Shown: positions 55,734 through 64,000 of the stretch, piece after piece
Layout of the letters: every line of letters starts with the position of its first letter
How positions within the stretch are numbered: the first letter of the stretch is position 1
From: Branchiostoma floridae
Lineage: Eukaryota > Chordata > Leptocardii > Amphioxiformes > Branchiostomatidae
NCBI RefSeq assembly: GCF_000003815.2
Contig: NC_049984.1
Span: forward strand, 15,710,765 to 15,774,764
Reading direction: 5' to 3'
DNA: 64,000 nucleotides
Notes under the pieces: generated by a model
Databases searched by the model: none
What the model saw: only the letters and a program-made list of their open reading frames with translations
What the model was told of the DNA's origin: nothing
Translations under genes and position numbers: made by a program

Positions 55734-56990
55734 GTACCCACCACCAGCTGTGTACCTACACCCCTACAGTGTTACCATCAATTAAAATATCAACATGGAA
55801 TATCAATTAAAATATCAACATGGAATTCGTAAAGCACGCAAAACACAGTTGACAATAGCAGCCATACATTGAATATAGAAACAGGAAAATACCAGAATAT
55901 AGCCCCGGAACAAAAATTTTGTTCCCTTTGTCTGTCCAAAGTAAATGAACTCCACTTTGTCGTATAATGCTCTAGATGTCATTTCGTTCTGACTTATGCA
56001 GATCGTTATGGCATGAACATTCAAGAGACTCGATTCCAAGCAAAAGCAATTTTGAATCTATCTTTTGATGTGACAGTTATATAAGATATCGCATTATTAT
56101 CATAAAGCATTCTAATCACCATTTCTACCTGATAAGGTAATACAGATTTACTTAAATATGTTAACATTTATTGTTTAATAAAAGCATAGCACATTTCTAT
56201 CTTATTTTTATATTAAACCTTTTTAAAGTTACTGTTTTTATTTCGCTGATAAATATCCTATTCTCCTTTCTCCATGTCAACCAATATACATGAAAATGGG
56301 ATTACAACATAATTTTAGAAAGCCCGTTATTATGCGTTTTGTATTTCTCTTTCAATCTAGTAATGTGTATCTATATGTCTATAATATATATTTGTTCAAA
56401 TCCAAGAAGATTATCCATAATAAGGCCAGAGGGTTCCGCAGTAAACAAATAAACGCTTAAAACACGTATGAAAACAGCTTGACCTCTGCTTGGAGAGTAT
56501 TATATAGCGACATTATATAAGGGTCAACGGATGAAGGCAATTTCCATATATACATGATAAGACCTCAAGTAGTGATGATGAGTTTTGTAGACTGTTGACA
56601 TTTGAACGAGGGGGGGGGGGCAGTTGGTTAGAATGCATTATATGCACTACTGCTTGAATTTCTGAACCATGATTATTTGGATCGGTTTATCTTGTTAAGA
56701 CGAAACAACAAATATTACTAAATTTCAGTAAAGCAATATGATCTACATGATAAGTTTGATTGATAAGTAAGATCAATAAAAATGCAAATTCAACCTTTAC
56801 TGACAAGATGGAATGCAAGGCAACTAAGCTTTTAATCTTTTTTATCTTTCCAATAAAGGTTGAATATCTTTTGAAGCAATCCTGTACAATTATTTTTTAT
56901 GAAGACTGCTTCTATTTATGCGTTATTGAGATGCATGTCATGATACTGTATTGTGCGATTCTATCCCTACACCAAGCCAGTCGACCTATA
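55734..56990. other. No supported gene
   Basis: AT-rich. ATCAACATGGAAT occurs twice (55,788 and 55,815) as a short tandem duplication, and a G run lies at about 56,610. No splice-bounded exon is evident. Confidence 0.4.
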
Positions 56991-56991
56991 A

Positions 56992-57185
56992 AGGGATGTC
57001 CTAGTGGCTCAACTGGTAGCAGCCTCATAGCTCAGCTCCTGGTTCAAATCCTGGGTAGGACCTCTCAGTTTGGGCTGCACCCGTCTTTCAGATGGGACGT
57101 AAAATGGGGAGGGGGGCATTTTCGAGGAGGTGTCTTGGTCACGTTAAGGTGGAAGGGCTAGCAACATTTCAACCCCGCGCCCTGT
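56992..57185 (+). mobile_element. tRNA-derived SINE
   Basis: GTCCTAGTGGCTCAACTGG gives an A-box-like start and GGTTCAAATCC a perfect B box. GTCCTA at 56,998 pairs with TAGGAC after the T-arm, as in a tRNA acceptor stem, but the D and anticodon arms do not fold. The body follows with CGTCTTTCAGATGGGACGTA and TCACGTTAAGGTGGAAGGG, which resemble the conserved bodies of deuterostome SINEs. A functional tRNA is therefore unlikely. Confidence 0.75.
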
Positions 57186-57310
57186 CCTTGTTCGATTTCA
57201 AAATACAGCGACAAGCTGAACATTATCTATCGGCCAAACATACTTTTTAAATAAACAGGACGTTCAGCAACCAACAATATCTTACGAAAATGCGGATTAA
57301 GAGTTTGTAC

Positions 57311-58039
57311 TGTTAAAGTATTGCAAAATTGCACTCGGCGTTCCCAAGAACTCTATCAACGCCGCGGCCAGGGATGCGCTAGGAGTTTTTCCTCTGTACA
57401 TTGATTCACAAATACAGTTGATAAAGTACTGGCTTAGATTAAATAGCCTTCCAAGTGACAGACTCGTAAAGAAAGCATATAATACTTCTGTTCTGTTGAG
57501 CTACAACAAGACATGCTATGTAGACATGGCTTCCAAACTGTTTGGCTCAACCCTGCCGTGAATGCCAATCAGTTTGTAAATTTATTCAAAAACCGCCTGA
57601 TAGACACGTTTCTCTCTGGCTGGAGACAAGAAATAAGAAGTCTAAGGAAACTTGGTACATTGTACTTATTGCAGAATCAAAAAAAAAAGACTTTTGTCTT
57701 GAAAACTACCTTTTAACCATTCAGATCAATCATTTTTTTAGAAAAATCATTTCGAAATTAAGAATTAGTGTCCACTCTCTACAAATTGAAAAGTGTAGAC
57801 ACCATAAAACACCAGCCAAAGAGACTGTGTCCAACATGCCATGATGATATTGAAAATGAATTCCACTTTTTAATGGATTGTCCAACTTATGATAGAGAGG
57901 GACAAAAATTGTTGCAGCCTATTGAATGCAAGTCGGATACAATGTTACCACATACCATACAGGACAGAAATATTTAATATGTTACTATCATGTCCTTTTG
58001 ATATATCTGCCTATGTCTGTCAATTTATATACAACTCCT
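57311..58039 (+). mobile_element. LINE ORF2 remnant (post-RT region with CCHC motif), left part
   Basis: The frame 57,311-57,558 reads KYCKIALGVPKNSINAAARD, then LGVFPLYIDSQIQLIKYWLR, typical of the region after the reverse-transcriptase domain. Later frames give FKNRLIDTFLSGWRQE and, near 57,825, CPTCHDDIENEFHFLMDCP, a CxxC-H-C zinc motif. Several frameshifts separate the pieces, so it is dead. It is cut by a piggyBac-type MITE at 58,040 and resumes at about 58,926. Confidence 0.8.
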
Positions 58040-58925
58040 TTAACCCTATCCAGACTGGGCTTTTTTGGCGCTCCCTGGAATTTGGGGCTAATTCGACCCC
58101 CCCCTTCGTAATTTCAAAACGGCTTACCGTACGATCACCAACTTTGCAGGGGGTGATATGCTCGTCGAGTTTTATTATTTCTGAAATTTTAATATCATTA
58201 TGACTTTAAAAACCTAATTATGACGTCATGATTTTTTTGGCTAAAACGGGGAATTCCCATAATACCTAAATATTTCACACAAAAAGTTACCAATAAAGGT
58301 TTCTTATCAATATTTAAGTGTTATAAGACTTCTGTCAAAAGCCGACGCAACGACGTCAAAATGACGTCATTTTTTGTAGTAAGCTATCCGCCATCTTGGA
58401 TAATCAACCTTGAATGTCTTAAAATACATTTTTTTCAACATATAACGCTTAAACCCCATAAAAATGGATTAAAAACGTTCACATGAATGTTTTCTGTAAG
58501 AAAATACCAAGTAGTGAAGAAATCCGAGTGAAAATAAGCTGGTTATAGTTTTCATCAGGATATTGTCGGCCATCTTGGATTTTGACCAATTACGTCATCT
58601 CATTAGCATAATTTATGATTATTTTATTATAAATGTTTAACTAAGATGTGTTAGATATTAAAAAATCTATGAAAAGAAGTTTAATTTACCAAGAAAATCT
58701 TAAAATCCTATTGTTTAAACCAAAATAAGTGATTTTTGTAAAATTTGCCTTTCAGAAACCCGTTGCCATCGCAACAAAAAAATTGCGAACTTACTATATT
58801 TTTTGTAAATTGTTGCCAACAATATTCTAGGAAAAGTCACTAAATTTGATTGTTCTAGCACAAGCCGTTTGGGAGCTATACGACGTCAAAGTTGCCGCAG
58901 GCACTTTTAGCCCCCCCCCCCCTCT
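58040..58925 (+). mobile_element. piggyBac-type MITE inserted in the LINE
   Basis: TTAA (58,040-58,043) then CCCTATCCAGACTGGGC starts the element. Interior lines TGACGTCATGATTTTTTTGG, GGCCATCTTGGATTTTGACC and ATACGACGTCAAAGTTGCCG match the other family members. The right TIR is missing after the C run (CCCCCCCCCCCCTC), and only TTA of the target repeat remains. About 880 bp. Confidence 0.8.
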
Positions 58926-59046
58926 TAGAATTTTAGATATTAGCAACTCATGTAGTTAAACTGTTCTGTATGTATTGTATGTCCACGTCACCACACATTG
59001 TATCCTTTACAGTTGTCGTGCAATAAAGTTCTTCTTCTTCTTCTAT
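58926..59046 (+). mobile_element. LINE right part: 3' end with AATAAA and (TTC)n tail
   Basis: GAATTTTAGATATTAGCAAC, then CACATTGTATCCTTTACAG and TCGTGCAATAAAGTTC, ends in (TTC)n. It continues the LINE interrupted at 58,040 and shares its terminal line with 26,112 and 53,197. Confidence 0.7.
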
Positions 59047-59177
59047 AAAGATATACCCTGCTACCGAAAGAGCGAGAAAACCTGCTGACCCTTGAGCAAG
59101 TAATTGACATTGATACGTGCTCATTCTGATATTTCTAGCAGGTGGCTACGTAGTGATAAAAGGCTCAGGTATATCTA

Positions 59178-59472
59178 GGGACCACATTCCACTAGACGGT
59201 GATCGCGCTGCGCTCTCACTGGGACCGAAATAGGACATTTGTATCCTTCGCTTTCACACTGGGTTTACTGAAAAGACAACAAAACATTTACTACACAAAT
59301 TGTAAAAAGATTTGTTTCTTTTCTACACAATTTGTTAAACGATCTGTCAATTTTAGGTCGCAGAGAGGGTGCAGAGAGAGCGCCGTCCTAGTGGAAAGAG
59401 GGTATAAGGCCCACTTTCAACTAGACGGCGATCGCTCTGCGTTCTCACTGTGCCGCCCTAGTAGAAAGAAGG
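59178..59472. mobile_element. Two adjacent MITE (TTTCCACTAG family) copies, one reduced to its ends
   Basis: 59,178-59,403 starts CATTCCACTAGACGGTGATC then GCGCTGCGCTCTCACTGGGA and ends GCGCCGTCCTAGTGGAAAGA. 59,407-59,472 starts GCCCACTTTCAACTAGACGG then CGATCGCTCTGCGTTCTCAC and goes straight into CCGCCCTAGTAGAAAGAAGG, so only about 65 bases remain between ends. Both are followed by GGTATAA. Confidence 0.75.
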
Positions 59473-59479
59473 TATAATC

Positions 59480-61430
59480 TATTTACAATGGCGGCGTTAA
59501 CAGTGACTGCGCTGTGCTCCCGTCCGTGATTTCTTTGAGGGTATCAGAAATCCCCAGGATTTCACCGGGTACCGGCACACTGGGTTTAATAACAGGGCTA
59601 AGCCAGCTTACTACAGATAACGGTTTCGGCACGAATGTATCAGAGAGAAAATGGCATATAGGACGAAAATAGAAGCATATCATCAGCAAAAGTCTTAGAG
59701 CTGCATTACATAAGCATGGTTACCAATTATAATGAGTTATGTACAGTAACTATAGGAAAATAAATCACACACGAATTTCATTGGTATATCGTACATTAAA
59801 ATAAATGCAAAAACAACGGAATGATGATCGACCAAAGTTAGTATTCCAAACCTTTTGTGACGAGTTTATATGTCTTGCAATTGGCCGGCAGTAAACAAAG
59901 AAGTGATTAATAAAAAGCAGACTGTAGTAAATAACTTTATCAGATTGGGAATTATTCATAATCTTATGTAAGGTTCTTTAGGCACAACCAAGGAGTACTC
60001 ACTTACTATAAGACTGTAGAGCATGTGAACAATATAGCAAGGAATAGAAATGATACTAAGAATCGGATATAAAGCTCCGTAGAGTGCTCCAAGTTAGAAT
60101 GTGTCAATATATCGTAGCTGCCAAATGTTCTTGCATCTTTAGTAGGTGATGATGGGCCCGAATCTTAAAATCTGCAATTGGAGGCCACTTTTAGTGATGT
60201 CCCTGACCACTGTCTGGGAGTCCAATCCAGGTACTGACTGCTGCGTGAATGAATGTCCTGCAATGTCCATCGCGTTCTTGGAACAGGCTAAGTCAGAGCA
60301 TACATAGATGTAAGACAATGAAGAAGGTCCTTTATTTTTGCGGACGCTACACTACTTTTTAAATCTGTTTTTTGAATGTTATCGCTTAATTAAAGATTGA
60401 AGTATTGATTAAAAATTCATTAAAATGGTTTGCAGTAATAAAAGCATGACTGTCTACCGTTTGGTGCCATTTTGTGCCCATTTGCGTCATTTGTCAGCTG
60501 CGAAAATCTACAACAATTCGCAAGTTCAGGTGACAAACTGCGCCAAAACAGCTCAAATTGGCTCCGCCCGGTGAGATACCTTTTTACACCAGGCTGTACG
60601 TGCTGTTTTTCCGTGCACAAGATCGATGTTACTTGTCCTTTGCTGTGGTTGACGAATGTCGGTTTTAACCAAGCCCAGATGGGAGGGATTTACCAGGCTT
60701 CGTACGTCTTTGTTCCATTTGGAAACTTTTTCTCATTTCGGAGAAAACGACTCACGGCAGTGCCGTACAAGCAATGCGATAGACGGAACAACACATGTAT
60801 GCTCGTTTTTCAGGCTTTTGCTGTTAGGTAATTGTTGGTAACTTTGTGATTTGGGAGAAATATTTTACAGGACAGGAAAGGTACGAGACAAGCTTCTTGA
60901 ATCGTTGCCATGTGTTTTTTTTTTCTGACGTACGTACGTTGGTACGGTGCCAAATGGCGTTACATAACCCACGACGTAACTTCACGGTAACCTTTAATTG
61001 TTAATACGTTTTACATTAATGCATTGGAAACTGGATACACCGTATTATTCACTGTGGAAATTTGTTAAGGTTTTCCAATTTCTTTGGCATGCGCACGTGC
61101 CTGCTGGCGTCATATGACCGCAAGGAAAAACGTCACACACAAAATAGCTCTTTGATTTGACGCCCTTTGGAAGAAACGATAAGCTGTTGGGTATCAAAAG
61201 GGCATTATGTCTCATTTGAAGCATAAGTGCATTTCAAGGTCGGCTATTACATGTTATGTGGGAGATGCGCTAGCGCGCACGTACACACACGCAGGCAAAC
61301 ACATACTCTCCAAGCAGAGGTTGATAGGGGAAAACCGTGACCTTTTTTTCTCACATGCCGTCATTTTCTGCAGCTGTCAGCTAACTCTACCAACAGAAAA
61401 AGATGGCATAAAATGTAATGATTTTCCAAT
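59480..61430. other. Nearly 2 kb without a supported gene
   Basis: The + frame at 60,472-60,831 (119 codons) lacks an ATG start, domains or splice sites. CGTACGTACGTTGGTACGG occurs at about 60,931. No arrays. Confidence 0.4.
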
Positions 61431-61447
61431 CAACCTCTGCTTGGAAA

Positions 61448-61501
61448 GTAGAGCACACACACACGTACACACGCACGCACGCACACACACACACACAGAC
61501 A

Positions 61502-61542
<41 letters not shown>

Positions 61543-61545
61543 AGG
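61448..61545. repeat. (CA)n microsatellite
   Basis: ACACACACACGTACACACGC then long CA runs with CAGACAGA interruptions. The Thr-His and Val-Cys frames over it are artefacts. GATTTTCCAATCAACCTCTG then CTTGGAAAGTAGAGC beside it resembles CTCTCCAAGCAGAGGTTGAT at 61,306 in reverse complement, giving a possible inverted pair. Confidence 0.9.
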
Positions 61546-61950
61546 AGTTGCAATATCATATAGGATACAATATATCGCATTTTTCAATTGTGCTGTCCCT
61601 TTCTATTGATCAAAATTGTACTTATTATAAGCCCAGGTAAAACATTTTGAAGTGCGAGAATTAAAAAATATAAGATAAAGTTGAAAGGAGCTTAAACACT
61701 GCTCGCTGTACTGTAGGCGATACCAAGGTGCGCACGTAGATAATGTTATCAAGGCCCAATCTATTCTACATCCGTATACGTACAGCGTTGATATGAAATT
61801 GATGGATCTATCTCTTTTAATCAAATGACAGGAGAAGGCCTATTGCGCCGCAAATGCTTTTATCTATACAGGATACAGTTAACGCCGCAGGGATCGCCAC
61901 ACACATTGGATTAGATCGGACATGTATATTTATATGCCATTTCATTTATA

Positions 61951-62004
61951 CTTTACTCAATTCACTCAACATCGATGACTTTACTCAATTCACTCAACAT
62001 CGAT
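61951..62004 (+). repeat. Two-copy 28-bp direct repeat
   Basis: CTTTACTCAATTCACTCAAC then ATCGATGA is followed immediately by a second copy ending at ATCGAT. No function evident. Confidence 0.9.
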
Positions 62005-62388
62005 ACAAATTGAAAAGACTGTAGAAGTTGCCATATATATGGTCCTTGACTGAAAAATCTGATTTTACTTCAACTAAGCCAACATGGAGGAAAATACAGT
62101 CGGAAAGGCAATTTACGTACAAAGCGTCGGTAAGTTAGTAAATTGAATCTTGAAACGATGAGATTCAATGAAATACTGACGTTATATGTACCATTTTTGT
62201 CACATCAAATTACAATCAGTTATCATCGAAAAAGCCAGTGGTATGGTGGATATTATCAGGCATTGTGTCATGTTTCAAACAGAAGCGGACGGTTGTACGT
62301 ATACGTTTCAATTAGAGGATATATAGATATATAATGCAACAGAACATCTGAAGGAAGACAAATTTGCAAACCAAACGCACATTTATAC

Positions 62389-62815
62389 CCCCATTCAACT
62401 AGAGGAAAGACCTCACTGTGACCACCCTGTAACCTAAAGGTGGTGTCTCACTGCATTTGAGGCACCGGTGCGGCACTGCGGGGTTCATGCACAGCGGCAC
62501 TGTTGTGTTATTTTCGCCGATTTTTTTTTATAATTCAGATATTGCGTGATACATAAAAGTATGACTTAAGAGACAACAAAATAAATCAAACGTAAGAAAA
62601 TTCGTTCTTTATCTCTGAAATTCGTTAAGAAATCTTCCGAACCCCGCAGTGCCTCACCGGTGACCCAGGTGCAATGAGATACCACCTTAACATTTGACAG
62701 AGCACTCAACAAATCTCATCGATAAAAAAGCAAAATACTTACGCTCTGTGTGTTTTGTTGTATTTTTAGTCATATTTTACATAATGCATGATATTCCAAA
62801 TTTGAAATCAAGGGT
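62389..62815. mobile_element. MITE of the TTTCCACTAG family interrupted by another MITE
   Basis: ACCCCCATTCAACTAGAGGA and CCTCACTGTGACC give the left end. After the inner MITE, GTGTGTTTTGTTGTATTTTT and AGTCATATTTTACATAATGC match family interiors at 38,590 and 29,440. The right TIR is not recognised. Confidence 0.55.
62438..62687. mobile_element. MITE (GGTATCTCACTGCAC family), 250 bp, TAA duplication
   Basis: TAA (62,435-62,437) then AGGTGGTGTCTCACTGCATT; right end GCAATGAGATACCACCT then TAA (62,688-62,690). The interior has GCGGCACTGCGGGGTTCATG and CGAACCCCGCAGTGCCTCAC. Clean TIRs and a three-base TAA duplication fit PIF/Harbinger. Confidence 0.88.
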
Positions 62816-62849
62816 AGCACGAACAAATTTAGCTCTCATTACCTTCAGT

Positions 62850-63080
62850 GAGATGTCCGCTTTGTTTACTGCCGTCATACAGACAGCTTTAACCAGGGGA
62901 GCCCGTAAGATTGCAAGGAAACTTTGCTGCTTGACTATTACGCAAATTGAAGAGCCCTTAAACGCGAAATACATAATTGATTCGCTCTGTGACACGGAGC
63001 TTCATGCAGTGCTGCATAATATCCATAAAGAAAACTTCGAACTCAAAAGACTACGAAGATCCGGCTACACTATTGATTAA
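62850..63080 (+). CDS. Orphan open frame, possibly a last exon (76 codons)
   Basis: After an acceptor-like CATTACCTTCAG the frame reads EMSALFTAVIQTALTRGARK, then IARKLCCLTITQIEEPLNAK and RLRRSGYTID, ending TAA at 63,080. It looks protein-like (mixed hydrophobic and charged) and lies just right of MITE sequence. No domain is recognised. A shorter minus-strand frame overlaps. It could be an exon, a retroelement remnant or chance. Confidence 0.25.
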   Translation, partial: EMSALFTAVIQTALTRGARKIARKLCCLTITQIEEPLNAKYIIDSLCDTELHAVLHNIHKENFELKRLRRSGYTID

Positions 63081-64000
63081 AGGTCCCAGGTGTTGTGGTA
63101 GCCATTACTGTAATGAAGAGCAAGTATGGGGTGTAGTATTTTTAAGGGGCGATTAAGACAAACCTTTACGACGACAGTCGTATAAGTATGTCTTAGCATC
63201 CACTATACTGAAGAAGGAAGCGAGAGCAACAGGCACGTTCTTTATGATACAAAATCGTCAAATAATATGGTACAAGACCACAGCATGTTCAAGGCCAAAG
63301 ATACTAAAACTGGAAGTCCAGCTGCGGTATCAAGTTCAACCGCTAGGAGGGCTAAAATTGAACCAGAACGTCGGGCGAACAACGCCAATCAATTATGTAC
63401 GAAATACGAGGGTGCTTTAGAAAGTAATGCCATTGGTTTTATTACAGGTTCGTTTTTTCACCGAATGAGTTGAAATTTGGCACAAAGGTATAGGCATATA
63501 TTCTCTTGATATTGAAATATGTTAAATTGTTTTCCAGATTTTTATTAGCAACTGAGTTGATTTCAAGATAACTACATCCTTGGAAGCTTGTCAGAAGATC
63601 AGTTCCTTTAGATATAACCTACTTATAACTAATGTAAGAAACTGACATTTCACCTGTATAATAACGAATGTGTCTATAGACCACATGCCAGTTTTTTATT
63701 TCTGTGCTTCCAATGGTTCCTCTTTTACAGCTGCTTAGAATAGAGTGAGTTGCTCTATTACAGGCAGTTTGAATAATAGAAAAATACGCCATTCGTTGAT
63801 TAAGGTGTTTGTAGATTGCTTTTTCATTAAGGGTCATTCCACTCCAGAAGGGAGTATTGTTTTCCAATAGATAATGTGTCAATGAATACATAATCAGCCA
63901 AATTTTGTGGAGTTCACCTTGGGATGAATTACGTGATGTGTGTTTTATAAAACAATAATGACACTCACTAAACCCATGCAGACCCTACCCATGCATTCCT
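63081..64000. other. Right edge; one fragment of the dispersed hairpin repeat
   Basis: CACCGAATGAGTTGAAATTTGGCAC at about 63,461 matches the ACCGAATGACCTGAAATTTGGCAC line of the 5,666 and 18,036 repeats. The + frame at 63,267-63,473 (DHSMFKAKDTKTGSPAAVSS) is open into this fragment but unsupported. Confidence 0.4.

Noticed and set aside
56998-57063. A functional tRNA gene
   Set aside because: B box and acceptor pairing exist, but the D and anticodon arms do not fold and a SINE body follows directly.
60472-60831. 119-codon plus-strand frame
   Set aside because: No ATG start, no recognisable family and no splice support; composition alone is not enough.

Overview
The window is animal nuclear DNA, most likely from a cephalochordate (amphioxus, Branchiostoma) or a similar marine deuterostome. 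It holds spliced genes with GT-AG introns, a galanin/allatostatin-A-type neuropeptide receptor and a nicotinic-type Cys-loop channel. It is also very dense in short inverted-repeat DNA transposons, LINE 3' ends ending in AATAAA plus a microsatellite, and a tRNA-headed SINE. The species call is an inference, because nothing here is diagnostic on its own. Only two loci are certain protein-coding genes; most reading frames of 60-150 codons fall in repeats or overlap other frames and are not genes.

Layout. 1-5,350: the last five exons (+ strand, M1 to M4 and stop) of a Cys-loop ligand-gated ion channel whose ligand-binding domain lies left of the window, followed by an AATAAA signal and an odd degenerate repeat. 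5,660-19,350: dispersed and tandem repeats, a GC-rich foldback element, LINE tails and a strong 22-bp hairpin. 19,430-25,830: a TTAA-flanked DNA transposon, then three tandem arrays, one of six 338-bp units carrying an 87-codon ORF, and an assembly gap of Ns. 25,830-33,360: mostly featureless DNA with a 351-bp tandem array and three MITEs.

34,056-35,150 (- strand): an intact single-exon galanin/allatostatin-A-like GPCR with a TATA box. 35,800-46,160: MITEs, including one whose terminus has been amplified into an eleven-copy 65-bp minisatellite, a Penelope-like pair, and a LINE inserted in a tandem array. 46,580-49,330 (- strand): weakly supported exons, including a possible signal-anchor first exon, a second exon and a decayed duplicate of it. 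49,330-64,000: more arrays and MITEs, a SINE, and a LINE split by a piggyBac-type MITE, with two orphan ORFs of unknown status.

No operon-like cooperation exists. The two recognisable genes are both neuronal or endocrine signalling receptors but are otherwise unrelated neighbours on opposite strands. The main biological story is mobile-element activity: at least three non-autonomous DNA-transposon families with clear target-site duplications, several nested insertions, and repeated conversion of element ends into tandem arrays.
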